This document shows positions 8,968 through 16,441 of a stretch of DNA of 61,544 nt, in pieces. The position numbers were made by a program, and so were the translations under genes. Position 1 is the first letter of the stretch. The number at the start of each line of letters is the position of its first letter. The notes beneath the pieces are model-generated. The model made no database searches. It worked only from the letters and a program-made list of their open reading frames with translations, and was not told the origin of the DNA. The stretch is from an uncultured Oscillospiraceae bacterium (GTDB taxonomy: Bacteria; Bacillota; Clostridia; Oscillospirales; Oscillospiraceae), in contig CAKTOW010000012.1 of assembly GCA_934590325.1 (NCBI GenBank), positions 1 through 61,544 on the forward strand. The letters run 5' to 3'.

Positions 8968-9588
8968 ATGTTTTGGGACAATGTGGCGTGGGTGTATGAC
9001 GTGTTCGCCAACGGCATCAACCGGAAGGCCAACAGGGCGCTGTGCGCGGCGGTGGAGAAGGAAATATCCCCCTCCGACGAGGTGTTGGAGTGTGCCTGCG
9101 GTACGGGGCTGCTGACGGAGGTCATCGCGCCCAGGTGCAGGCGCCTTGTGGCGACGGACTTTTCCTCCAATATGCTGCGGCGGGCGGAGAAGAAGTGCGG
9201 CAGATACGGGAATACGCACTTTGAACAGGCGGACATCACGGCCCTGCGGTTCCCGGATGGGGGCTTCGACGTGGTGGTGGCAGCCAACGTGATACACCTG
9301 CTGGATGAGCCGTACCGGGCGCTGCGGGAGCTTGACCGGGTGTGCCGCCCGGGCGGCAGGATCATCATCCCCACCTATATGAACGGGACGGACAAAGGCA
9401 CTACCAACAGCGTGTCCGGGGCCATCGGAAAGGCGGGTGCGGACTTCAAGCGGGAGTTCACGCCGGAGACATACCGGCAGTTCCTGGCGGAGGCCGGGTA
9501 TGCCGATGTGAGCTATACCCTGTGCCGGGGCAGGATACCCTGCGCGGTGGCGGTCATCAAAAAGTATGGGGAGCCGCAAAAGCAATAA
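8968..9588 (+). CDS. Class I SAM-dependent methyltransferase (UbiE-like)
   Basis: A 206-residue methyltransferase starting at MFWDNVAWVYDVF. Motif I is EVLECACGTGLL. VATDFSSNML follows strand 2, and FDVVVAANVIHLLD and RVCRPGGRIIIPT are motifs II and III. It looks complete. Similarity to the UbiE/phospholipid N-methyltransferase type is general only. A strong terminator follows directly. Confidence 0.87.
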   Translation: MFWDNVAWVYDVFANGINRKANRALCAAVEKEISPSDEVLECACGTGLLTEVIAPRCRRLVATDFSSNMLRRAEKKCGRYGNTHFEQADITALRFPDGGFDVVVAANVIHLLDEPYRALRELDRVCRPGGRIIIPTYMNGTDKGTTNSVSGAIGKAGADFKREFTPETYRQFLAEAGYADVSYTLCRGRIPCAVAVIKKYGEPQKQ

Positions 9589-9625
9589 AAATACCCCTCC
9601 GACGGGAACCGGAGGGGTATTTTCC
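9587..9625 (+). terminator. Intrinsic terminator
   Basis: The stem AAAATACCCCTCC / GGAGGGGTATTTT with a 10-base loop lies immediately after the methyltransferase stop and ends in a T-run. Confidence 0.9.
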
Positions 9626-9682
9626 GTAAGATGGGACTGAAAGACGGGAAAGTGCGCACTTGCTGCGGTCGTACCGGATGTG

Positions 9683-10165
9683 TTATCCGTGGCCCTCGGC
9701 GGCGATCATGTGCATGGCGTGCTCCAGAGCACCGATGACGGCGGACAGGTTCTCCCGCGCGGCTTTTTCCGAGCCGGGCAGGTTGATGATCAGGCTGCGG
9801 CCCCGCGTCCCGGCCACCGCGCGGGACAACATGGCACGGGGGGTGATCTTCAGCCCCTCCATCCACATGGCCACGGGTATGGCGCGTATCTCGCGGTCCA
9901 GCACGGCCAGAGTGGCCTCCGGCGTCACATCCCGGGGGGAGAGACCGGTGCCGCCGGTGGTGATGATCAGGTCGATGTGCCGCTGGTCGGCACAGTCACG
10001 CAGCGCAGCGCTGATATGCGCCTGCTCGTCCGGCACCATGGCCATGTGCGTGACGGAAAAGCCCGCGTCCTCCAGCATGGCGCGGACGGCGGGGCCGCTG
10101 GTGTCCTGCCGCAGACCCTTGCTGCCCAGGTCGCTGACGGTGATAACGGCTGCTGTGTATGCCAT
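9683..10165 (-). CDS. mogA: Molybdopterin adenylyltransferase-like protein (MogA/MoaB)
   Basis: A 160-residue MoCF-binding-domain protein. AAVITVSDLGSKGLRQDTSG is the family N-terminus. LIITTGGTGLSPRDVTPEAT is the molybdopterin-binding signature with its Gly-Gly-Thr-Gly and Asp. INLPGSEKAARENL is the C-terminal binding loop. MogA activates molybdopterin with AMP before metal insertion by MoeA. ATG 10165 was chosen over a GTG nine bases upstream because AGGAGG sits 8 bases before it. It stands back to back with the MoeA/ModA remnants. Confidence 0.88.
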   Translation of the reverse strand: MAYTAAVITVSDLGSKGLRQDTSGPAVRAMLEDAGFSVTHMAMVPDEQAHISAALRDCADQRHIDLIITTGGTGLSPRDVTPEATLAVLDREIRAIPVAMWMEGLKITPRAMLSRAVAGTRGRSLIINLPGSEKAARENLSAVIGALEHAMHMIAAEGHG

Positions 10166-10246
10166 ATACGGCACCTCCTTTTCTGTGTATACTTTATGTC
10201 ACAGCGCCTGCGGCTGTCAAGAAAATACGGCATTACCGCGCGATAC

Positions 10247-10297
10247 TGCGACAATAGCGAACGATGACTTGCATAAAAAATAGAAAAACATTAGAAT
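10247..10297 (+). promoter_or_regulatory. Promoter with upstream 22-bp element shared with 42947-42998
   Basis: The element at 10247-10268 begins TGCGACAATAGCGAACGATG and matches 42947-42968 at 19 of 22 positions. It directly abuts a -35 TTGCAT (10269) and a -10 TAGAAT (10292) with 17-base spacing. It drives the MoeA-ModA-ModB remnants. A binding site for a metal-responsive activator or repressor (ModE- or TunR-like role) is an inference. Confidence 0.65.
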
Positions 10298-10358
10298 AAG
10301 CCTTGATATTTTATGGATAGTTTGTAGATAAATGTGGACGCTGCTGCGAGGTGCCGCC

Positions 10359-10844
10359 ATGAAGCTTATCAAGACAGAAGAAGCCGTAGGTCACGTGCTC
10401 TGCCACGACATGACCCAGATCATCAAGGACGAATATAAGGACGCCCGCTTCCGCAAGGGCCATGTGGTCACCGAGGAGGACATCCCTGTGCTGCTGACGC
10501 TGGTCATGGCGCTGAGCCTGGTGGCCTGCGGCAACAAGACCGACGACACCCAGAAGACCGACGACCAGACCCCCGCCGAGACCGTGGAGCTGACGGTGTT
10601 CGCCGCCACCGTGTCCGAGGGCACCGTGGACTGCGGTATCATCTATGCCTCCGACGCCTACTCCGTCGGTCTGACCGTGGCGGCCACCGCTACCGCCGAG
10701 ATGTGCGGCCAGGTCATCTATCCCGCCGCCGTGCTGAACACCTCCGCCCATCAGGAGGCCGCTGCCGCGTTCCTGGCCTATCTGCAGGGCGCCGAGGCTT
10801 CCGCTGAGTTCGAGGCCGTTCTCTTCACCCCGCTGAGCAAGTAA
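10359..10844 (+). pseudogene. MoeA-ModA chimera with two deletion junctions
   Basis: A single 161-residue frame made of unrelated parts. Residues 1 to about 45 (MKLIKTEEAVGHVLCHDMTQ onward) match the start of a MoeA-type molybdopterin enzyme (normally over 330 residues). They join near 10491-10500 to a lipoprotein signal peptide with lipobox LVAC (Cys57) and the start of a ModA molybdate-binding protein. Near 10605-10610 the chain jumps from VELTVFAA to SEGTVDCGIIYASDAYS, which is ModA's C-terminal part (ModA is normally about 260 residues). Both joins keep frame. The product cannot be a working MoeA or ModA. Confidence 0.82.
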
Positions 10845-10864
10845 CTTTTTCATTCATTTGGGCA

Positions 10865-10892
10865 CGGGCAGGGCGCTGATGCGCTCTGCCCG
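10865..10892 (+). other. Intercistronic hairpin between modA and modB remnants
   Basis: CGGGCAGGGCGC / GCGCTCTGCCCG forms a 12-bp stem with one G-U pair and a TGAT loop. A T-run appears only 8 bases later, so it is a weak terminator or an attenuation/stability element. Confidence 0.5.
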
Positions 10893-10919
10893 TCGACCCG
10901 TTTTTCAAGAGGTCTCCCC

Positions 10920-11108
10920 ATGGATTGGTATCCCCTCTTAAACTCACTGCGCATCGCCGCGATCTCGGCGGTGGTGGTGTTCTTTGCGGGCATCGCCGCG
11001 GCGTACTATATCACCAAGCTCCCGCGTCTGGTCAAAGGCATTCTGGACGTGATCCTGACGCTGCCCCTGGTCCTGCCGCCTACGGTGGTGGGCTATCTGC
11101 TGCTGCGG
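10920..11108 (+). pseudogene. modB: ModB molybdate permease, 5' stub
   Basis: The first 63 codons of a ModB-type permease: NSLRIAAISAVVVFFAGIAA (first helix) and DVILTLPLVLPPTVVGYLLL, the well-known ModB segment after helix 2. At about 11109 the coding sense ends abruptly at the stop of the convergent GntR gene, and the open frame beyond is antisense to that gene. The other helices, the EAA loop and any ModC ATPase are gone. The scar lies at CTGCTGCTGCGG. Confidence 0.85.
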
Positions 11109-11813
11109 TCAGTAGTATATCCTGCGGCTGCCGGAGATAGTCTCCTGTGTGCAGTAGTCTATCCAGGCCACGGCGCCGGGGATGTCCCGCCGGCGTATGT
11201 GCGCGCACAGGCGGCGGCTGGTCTCGTAGAGCATGGGGATGCCGTTCAGGGCACAGAATCGCTCCCACAGCACCAGCACCGAGGAGTAGAAGGAGCGGAA
11301 AATCAGCGGCAGCAGCGTGTTCCCGGACAGCATGGCCAGCTCGTGCTGGAAGGCGAAGGCCGCCTCCGCCGCCCGACGATCGCTCTCCGCCAGGCGGATG
11401 GCCTCGGCGGTCTCCTCCAGGAGGAGGAGGTCCTCGTCCGCGGCATGTTGGATGATGCCGGCCACCGCCAGCTTGTCCAGCGCGTCGCGCACCTCCAGAA
11501 TGGAACGTATTTCCTCGTTCCGCAAGTGCCCGCGGTTGTAGGTCATGATGGACTTCAGGGTGTCCAGCGTTCCCGCCCGGCGATAGTCCGTCACAAAGGT
11601 ACCCACACGGGGGCGTATCTCCAGAAAGCCGCGGTGCTCCAGTTCCACGATGCCGCTGTTGACCACCGCACGGCTGACGTCCATGGACTGCGCCAGCTGG
11701 CGCTCCGGCGGCAGCTGCTGTCCCACCGGCAGTTCGCCGGACAGGATCATGGCCTCGATATGGCTGATGAACAGCTCCTTCAGTGAGGGGGATACCAGTT
11801 TTTCAAATTCCAT
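11109..11813 (-). CDS. GntR family regulator, FadR subfamily (FCD domain)
   Basis: A 234-residue regulator. The winged helix spans about residues 8-72 (GELPVGQQLPPERQLAQSMD, then the recognition helix SRAVVNSGIVELEHRG and the wing LEIRPRVGTFV). An all-helical FCD ligand domain follows. ATG 11813 has GGAGGA 7 bases upstream; an upstream in-frame ATG lacks this. FCD regulators usually bind carboxylic acids, often through a metal. Its 3' end abuts the modB scar, so the last residues could be altered, but the length is normal. A perfect operator-like palindrome lies just upstream. Confidence 0.88.
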   Translation of the reverse strand: MEFEKLVSPSLKELFISHIEAMILSGELPVGQQLPPERQLAQSMDVSRAVVNSGIVELEHRGFLEIRPRVGTFVTDYRRAGTLDTLKSIMTYNRGHLRNEEIRSILEVRDALDKLAVAGIIQHAADEDLLLLEETAEAIRLAESDRRAAEAAFAFQHELAMLSGNTLLPLIFRSFYSSVLVLWERFCALNGIPMLYETSRRLCAHIRRRDIPGAVAWIDYCTQETISGSRRIYY

Positions 11814-11831
11814 ATTCACGTCCTCCACTGG

Positions 11832-11855
11832 CTGTGGTATGACCACATACCACAG
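11832..11855. promoter_or_regulatory. FadR-type operator palindrome
   Basis: CTGTGGTATG and CATACCACAG form a perfect 10-bp inverted repeat around ACCA, and the site contains TGGTATGACCA. This matches the TGGT-N3-ACCA pattern known for FCD-type GntR regulators. It lies 19 bases upstream of the GntR start, suggesting autoregulation, and about 65 bases from the divergent DUF5692 promoter. Confidence 0.75.
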
Positions 11856-11918
11856 CGAGGTTTTGTTTTATTATAATAGAATTTTATTGGTTTTTCAACA
11901 CTTTCTTCGTTGTTTTGG

Positions 11919-11948
11919 TTGACTTTTTTATGTGACGTGTGCTATATT
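11919..11948 (+). promoter_or_regulatory. Promoter of the DUF5692 gene with a 150-base leader
   Basis: TTGACT at 11919 and TATATT at 11943 with an 18-base spacer. The leader to 12103 contains short stems (for example CTGG...CCAG near 11976 and CGGGGG...CTCCCG near 12042), but I recognise no riboswitch class in it. Confidence 0.65.
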
Positions 11949-12102
11949 CGGGTCGAGGCTGAAAATAATTCCAACTGGTCAGGCCAGAAATGGAGGGATG
12001 CCCTACAGGTGTTTGCGTACGGAGACACAGGAGAGTGACCTTGCGGGGGACAGTGCGCTCCCGGAAAACCAACGAGAGAAAAAACAAAGGGAGGAATTCA
12101 AT

Positions 12103-13137
12103 ATGTTATTCCAGATCTACGGCGAGACCGCGGTATATCAGCTGCTGGGCTTTGCGCTGGTGTTCACCGGCCTGGTGCTGGCCAATGAGTTTGCCCGCCG
12201 CACCAAGGCAGGCGGTATCATCTGCTTCCTGGCGCTGCCCGCTGTGCTGACGGTCTATTTCATCGCCATCTACATCGGCGCCCGCAACGGCTCGGAGTGG
12301 GCGCTCAATAACCAGACCTATACCAACATGAACAGCTGGTTCCACTACGCCAAGCTGTACGCGGCCACCGCCGGGTGCATCGGCTTCATGATGCTGAAGT
12401 ACAAGTGGAGCATCGGCAAGACCGAGTGGTTCAAGGTGTTCCCCTTCGCTATCGTGGCCATCAATATCCTTATCGCCGTGGCCAGCGACTTCGAGTCCGG
12501 CATCAAGGGAGCCATGGCGCTGAAGGAGTTCGGCGACCGCTGGTGGCTGTCCACCGAGAACGTGTGGCTGTACGGCGGCTGGTGGAACTGGGTCAACGGC
12601 ATCGCCGGCATCGTCAACATCTTCTGCATGACCGCCTGGTGGGGCATCTATTCCTCCAAGGATCAGAAGGACATGCTGTGGCCGGATATGACCTGGTGCT
12701 ACATCCTGGCCTATGACCTGTGGAACTTTGAGTATACCTACAACTGTCTGCCCACCCACGCATGGTACTGCGGTCTGGCGCTGCTGCTGGCGCCCACCTT
12801 TGCCAACCACTTCTGGAACAAGGGCGGCTGGATCCAGAACCGCGCCAACACCCTGGCGCTGTGGTGTATGTTCGCGCAGGTGTTCCCCCTGTTCCAGGAC
12901 AACAGCGTATTTACCACCATCTCCTCTGTGTATGCCGACGGCTTCATGGATCCCGCTGTCCGTCCCACCGCGGCGAACCCCACCGCGCAGGGCGTGATCT
13001 CCGTGGTGGCGCTGGTGGTGAACGTGGTCATCCTGGCCAGCATCATCAAGCGGGTGAAGGCGCAGAAGAAGAACCCCTACAAGCAGGAGATCTTCACCGA
13101 CCAGCGCGACTTCCGCGAGGCTATGGAGCGCGTCTGA
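12103..13137 (+). CDS. DUF5692 family multi-pass membrane protein
   Basis: A 344-residue polytopic protein with about eight hydrophobic segments and Trp-rich loops (WWLSTENVWLYGGWWNWVNG and MTWCYILAYDLWNFEYTYNC). It resembles the DUF5692 family, whose function is unknown. ATG 12103 follows AGGGAGGAATTCA. It is transcribed alone, from a strong promoter, to a strong terminator. The neighbours are a divergent FCD regulator and the oleate hydratase/TetR pair, so a role with carboxylic or fatty acids is possible but unproven. Confidence 0.75.
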   Translation: MLFQIYGETAVYQLLGFALVFTGLVLANEFARRTKAGGIICFLALPAVLTVYFIAIYIGARNGSEWALNNQTYTNMNSWFHYAKLYAATAGCIGFMMLKYKWSIGKTEWFKVFPFAIVAINILIAVASDFESGIKGAMALKEFGDRWWLSTENVWLYGGWWNWVNGIAGIVNIFCMTAWWGIYSSKDQKDMLWPDMTWCYILAYDLWNFEYTYNCLPTHAWYCGLALLLAPTFANHFWNKGGWIQNRANTLALWCMFAQVFPLFQDNSVFTTISSVYADGFMDPAVRPTAANPTAQGVISVVALVVNVVILASIIKRVKAQKKNPYKQEIFTDQRDFREAMERV

Positions 13138-13168
13138 GATACCGTTATACCGTAAACCGCAGAAAGAA

Positions 13169-13201
13169 CGCGGGCGGGTGCATGGCACCCGCCCGCGTTT
13201 T
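13169..13201. terminator. Intrinsic terminator between convergent genes
   Basis: A 13-bp GC stem (13169-13181 with 13185-13197), an ATG loop and a following TTTT. It lies between the DUF5692 gene (+) and the flavodoxin (-). Confidence 0.92.
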
Positions 13202-13212
13202 CTCTTGTATGC

Positions 13213-13677
13213 TTACAGGCTCTTGGCCCAGGCCACCGCGCTGCCGCGGGTCAGGAGCTTACCGGGCTTCCAGTTGGCCGCGGGGCAGTGCGCCTTCAGG
13301 CTGTCCTCGGACTTCTTGATGCTGCTGCCGCCGGAGGTGGCGAAGGGGATAATGTTCTTCCCGGTGAAGTCATAGCTGTCCAGGAAGGTGTCCACGATGC
13401 GCGGCTCCACGTACCACCACACGGGGAAGCCCAGTAGGATGTTGTCGTACCCGCTAATGTCCAGCGCTGTGGGGGCGATGGCCGGACGGCTGGCGGGGTC
13501 GTTCATCTCCAGCGTGCTGCGGCTCTTTTTGTCCATCCAGTTCAGGTCGGCGTCGGTATAGCGCTCCACGGGCACGATCTCGTGGAGGTCGGCGTTCAGC
13601 GTCTGCGCCAGTTCTTTTGCAATGCTCTCCGTCACGCCGCTGGCGGAGAAATAGGCTACCAGGGTCTTTCCGTTCAT
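13213..13677 (-). CDS. Flavodoxin
   Basis: A 154-residue flavodoxin. TLVAYFSASGVTESIAKEL is the FMN phosphate-binding loop at the N-terminus. YDNILLGFPVWWYVEPRIV contains the aromatic flavin-stacking region, and FATSGGSSIKKSEDSL is the third binding loop. The start has AGGAGA at good spacing. It is probably an electron carrier or quinone/FMN reductase of the flavodoxin_4 type. It is monocistronic and divergent from the TetR gene. Confidence 0.88.
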   Translation of the reverse strand: MNGKTLVAYFSASGVTESIAKELAQTLNADLHEIVPVERYTDADLNWMDKKSRSTLEMNDPASRPAIAPTALDISGYDNILLGFPVWWYVEPRIVDTFLDSYDFTGKNIIPFATSGGSSIKKSEDSLKAHCPAANWKPGKLLTRGSAVAWAKSL

Positions 13678-13865
13678 AACAGACTCTCCTTATCATTGGT
13701 ACTTCGCGTATCCGCGGACGGGTGCGCAATTGCATGATAACATCATTTCCAGGAGCTGTCAACGTGCGGGCGTGATGGGCGCTTGTTTTCAAATTCTTCA
13801 TGCAGGCGGGGGAAATATGTGGTACACTATACCCAAGGAACTATGACTCACATAAGGAGGCACCC

Positions 13866-14447
13866 ATGTCACAGGTCACAAAGCGGGCGCTGGAGGCGTC
13901 GCTGAAAAAACTGCTGCTGGAAAAGCCGCTGCACAAGATCACCGTCAGCGACATCACCGACGACTGCGGCATCAACCGCATGACGTTCTACTACCATTTC
14001 AAGGATATCTACGACCTGGTGGAGTGGTGCTGCCAGGAGGATGCCAGCCGCGCCCTGGCGGGCAAGAAAACCTATGAAACATGGCAGCAGGGGCTGCTGC
14101 AGATCTTTGAGGCGGTACAGGAGAACAAGCCTTTCATCCTGAACGTCTACCGCTCTGTCAGCCGGGAACAGGTGGAGAACTATCTCTATCAGGTCACGTA
14201 CCAGCTGTTGGAGGACGTGGTGGAGGAGCAGGCGCAGGGGATGTCTGTGCGCCCGGAGGACAAGGCCTTCATCGCCACGCTGTATAAGTATATGTTCGTG
14301 GGTCTGATGCTGGACTGGGTGAAAAACGACATGAAGGGCGATCCGCAGCTGATCGTGGACAGATTGGAGCAGGTGATACACGGCAGCGTCCGCGCCGCGC
14401 TGGAGCGCCTGCGCACCGACAAGCCTTTATCAAACGAGGCGGACTGA
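13866..14447 (+). CDS. TetR/AcrR family transcriptional regulator
   Basis: A 193-residue TetR protein. The N-terminal HTH covers residues about 8-52: KPLHKITVSDITDDCGINRM then TFYYHFKDIYDLVEWCCQED, the usual helix 3 and YYHF motif. The C-terminal ligand domain is of the DhaS/TetR_C_8 type. SD AGGAGG lies ahead of ATG 13866. It sits just upstream of, and in line with, oleate hydratase, separated by a terminator. It is a good candidate regulator of that gene, perhaps sensing unsaturated fatty acids (inference). Confidence 0.88.
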   Translation: MSQVTKRALEASLKKLLLEKPLHKITVSDITDDCGINRMTFYYHFKDIYDLVEWCCQEDASRALAGKKTYETWQQGLLQIFEAVQENKPFILNVYRSVSREQVENYLYQVTYQLLEDVVEEQAQGMSVRPEDKAFIATLYKYMFVGLMLDWVKNDMKGDPQLIVDRLEQVIHGSVRAALERLRTDKPLSNEAD

Positions 14448-14471
14448 TAAAAAACTGAACACGTTCACACT

Positions 14472-14502
14472 CGGTGATAAAAAACTTATCACCGGGTTTT
14501 TT
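14472..14502 (+). terminator. Intrinsic terminator after the TetR gene
   Basis: CGGTGATAA / TTATCACCG with an AAAAC loop and a TTTTTT tail. Confidence 0.88.
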
Positions 14503-14509
14503 CTGATGA

Positions 14510-14563
14510 TTGAACAAATTTTTCGCGCGATGTATGCTTTCATCATCAAGAAGAAAACATACA
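14510..14563 (+). promoter_or_regulatory. Oleate hydratase promoter with candidate TetR operator
   Basis: TTGAAC (14510) and TATGCT (14533) with 17-base spacing. An imperfect inverted repeat, TGTATGCTTTC (14531-14541) and GAAAACATACA (14553-14563), pairs at 10 of 11 positions and covers the -10 and start region. This is a typical place for a repressor such as the adjacent TetR protein. Confidence 0.6.
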
Positions 14564-14583
14564 GTTTACAGGAGGTTTGCATT

Positions 14584-16362
14584 ATGTATTATTCCAGTGG
14601 TAACTATGAAGCTTTTGCCCGGCCTAAGAAGCCCGAGGGCGTGGACAACAAATCCGCCTATATTGTGGGCAGCGGTCTGGCGGCCCTGACCGCCGCCTGC
14701 TACCTGGTCCGTGACGGCCAGATGAAGGGCGAACGCGTCCACATTCTGGAGAAGGGACCCACCGCCGGCGGCGCCTGCGACGGGTGGAAGTTCGAGAACA
14801 TCGGCTACGTCATGCGGGGCGGCCGCGAGATGGACAACCACTTCGAGGTCATGTGGGACCTGTTCCGCTCCATCCCCTCCATCGAGACCGAGGGCGTCAG
14901 CGTGCTGGACGAGTATTACTGGCTGAACAAGGCCGACCCCAACTACTCCCTGTGCCGCGCCACCGTCAACCGCGGCGAGGACGCCCACACCGACGGCAAG
15001 TTCGACATCTCCGACAAGGGCGCTATGGAGATCATGAAGCTGTTCTTCACCCCCAACGAGGACCTGCAGGACAAGCGCATCACCGATTTCTTCGACGACG
15101 AGGTGTTCAACAGCAACTTCTGGCTGTACTGGCGCACCATGTTCGCCTTCGAGAACTGGCACAGCGCGCTGGAGATGAAGCTGTATATCCAGCGGTATAT
15201 CCACCACATCGGCGGCCTGCCCGACTTCACCGCCCTGCGCTTCACCAAGTACAACCAGTATGAGTCCATGATCCTGCCCATGGTCAAGTATCTGCAGGGC
15301 TTCGGCGTGCAGTTCCACTACGGCGTGCAGGTGACCAACGTGGAGTTCGACGTCTCCGACCCCGCCCACAAGCTGGCCAAGCGCATCGACATCATCGAGA
15401 ACGGCGAGAAGGGCGGCATCGACCTGACGGAGAACGACCTGGTGTTCATTACCAACGGCGGCTGCGTGGAGAATTCCTCCATGGGCAGCCAGAATACCCC
15501 CGCGCCCTACAACACCGAGATCAAGGAGGGCGGCGGCTGGGATATGTGGCGGAAGATCGCCGCGCAGGACCCCAATTTCGGCCATCCCGACAAGTTCTGC
15601 TACGACCCGGAGCAGACCAACTGGATGAGCGCTACGGTGGAGACCCTGGACCAGCGCATCATCCCCTATATCAAGAACATCTGCAAGCGCGACCCGTTCT
15701 CCGGCAAGGTGGTCACCGGCGGCATCGTCACCGTGAAGGACTCCAGCTGGCTGATGAGCTGGACCATCAACCGCCAGCCCCAGTTCCGCGAGCAGCCCAA
15801 GGATCACTGCCTGGTGTGGGTGTACTCCCTGTTCACCGACAGGCCCGGTGACTATGTGAAGAAGCCCATGCGGGAGTGCACCGGCAAGGAGATCTGTATG
15901 GAGTGGCTGTACCACATCGGCGTGCCGGAGGATCAGATCGAGGACATGGCCGAGAACAGCGCCAATACAGTGCCCGTCATGATGCCGTATATCGACGCGT
16001 TCTTCATGCCCCGTGCCTACGGCGACCGGCCCAAGGTGGTGCCTGACGGCAGCGTGAACTTCGCCTTCCTGGGCCAGTTCGCCGAGACGCCCAGGGATAC
16101 CATCTTCACCACCGAGTATTCCATGCGCACCGGCATGGAGGCCGTGTACACCCTGCTGAACGTAGACCGTGGTGTGCCCGAGGTCTGGGGCAGCGTGTAT
16201 GATGTCCGCGACCTGCTGGACGCCACCGTGAAGCTGCGGGACGGCAAGTCCCCCACCGACATGGAGCTGAACCTGGTGGAAAAGCTGGCGCTGAAGAAGG
16301 TGCTGGCCAAGGTGGAGGGCACCGACATCGAAAAGCTGCTGAAGCAGTACAACATCCTCTGA
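14584..16362 (+). CDS. ohyA: Oleate hydratase
   Basis: A 592-residue FAD enzyme that adds water to the cis-9 double bond of oleate and related fatty acids, giving 10-hydroxystearate. The length equals the family's. The FAD-binding GSGLAALTAACYLVRDG lies at residues 29-45, and RGGREMDNHFEVMWDL contains the catalytic Glu82. Tyr201 in MKLYIQRYIHHI matches the second catalytic residue by position. LGQFAETPRDTIFTTEYS near the C-terminus belongs to the FAD/substrate region. SD AGGAGG precedes ATG. In gut bacteria it is linked to detoxifying unsaturated fatty acids. Confidence 0.95.
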   Translation: MYYSSGNYEAFARPKKPEGVDNKSAYIVGSGLAALTAACYLVRDGQMKGERVHILEKGPTAGGACDGWKFENIGYVMRGGREMDNHFEVMWDLFRSIPSIETEGVSVLDEYYWLNKADPNYSLCRATVNRGEDAHTDGKFDISDKGAMEIMKLFFTPNEDLQDKRITDFFDDEVFNSNFWLYWRTMFAFENWHSALEMKLYIQRYIHHIGGLPDFTALRFTKYNQYESMILPMVKYLQGFGVQFHYGVQVTNVEFDVSDPAHKLAKRIDIIENGEKGGIDLTENDLVFITNGGCVENSSMGSQNTPAPYNTEIKEGGGWDMWRKIAAQDPNFGHPDKFCYDPEQTNWMSATVETLDQRIIPYIKNICKRDPFSGKVVTGGIVTVKDSSWLMSWTINRQPQFREQPKDHCLVWVYSLFTDRPGDYVKKPMRECTGKEICMEWLYHIGVPEDQIEDMAENSANTVPVMMPYIDAFFMPRAYGDRPKVVPDGSVNFAFLGQFAETPRDTIFTTEYSMRTGMEAVYTLLNVDRGVPEVWGSVYDVRDLLDATVKLRDGKSPTDMELNLVEKLALKKVLAKVEGTDIEKLLKQYNIL

Positions 16363-16394
16363 GCAGGGGGCTTGGACCCGCTCTCAGAACAAGA

Positions 16395-16429
16395 CGCCCC
16401 CGGATGCGGTGCATCCGGGGGCGTTTTTT
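16395..16429. terminator. Intrinsic terminator after oleate hydratase
   Basis: A 13-bp stem CGCCCCCGGATGC / GCATCCGGGGGCG, a GGT loop and six Ts. It also lies just downstream of the convergent XRE gene. Confidence 0.93.
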
Positions 16430-16441
16430 GCCGCGGTGGGG

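Noticed and set aside
10300..10358. Possible Moco riboswitch before the MoeA-ModA chimera
   Set aside because: The leader is only about 55 bases and does not show the multi-stem architecture of that class.
11111..11786. Continuation of the ModB frame to 11786
   Set aside because: Beyond about 11109 it is simply antisense to the GntR gene and loses membrane-protein character. I treat only 10920-11108 as modB.
11955..12102. Possible riboswitch in the DUF5692 leader
   Set aside because: Only short isolated stems. No conserved core of a known class could be recognised.
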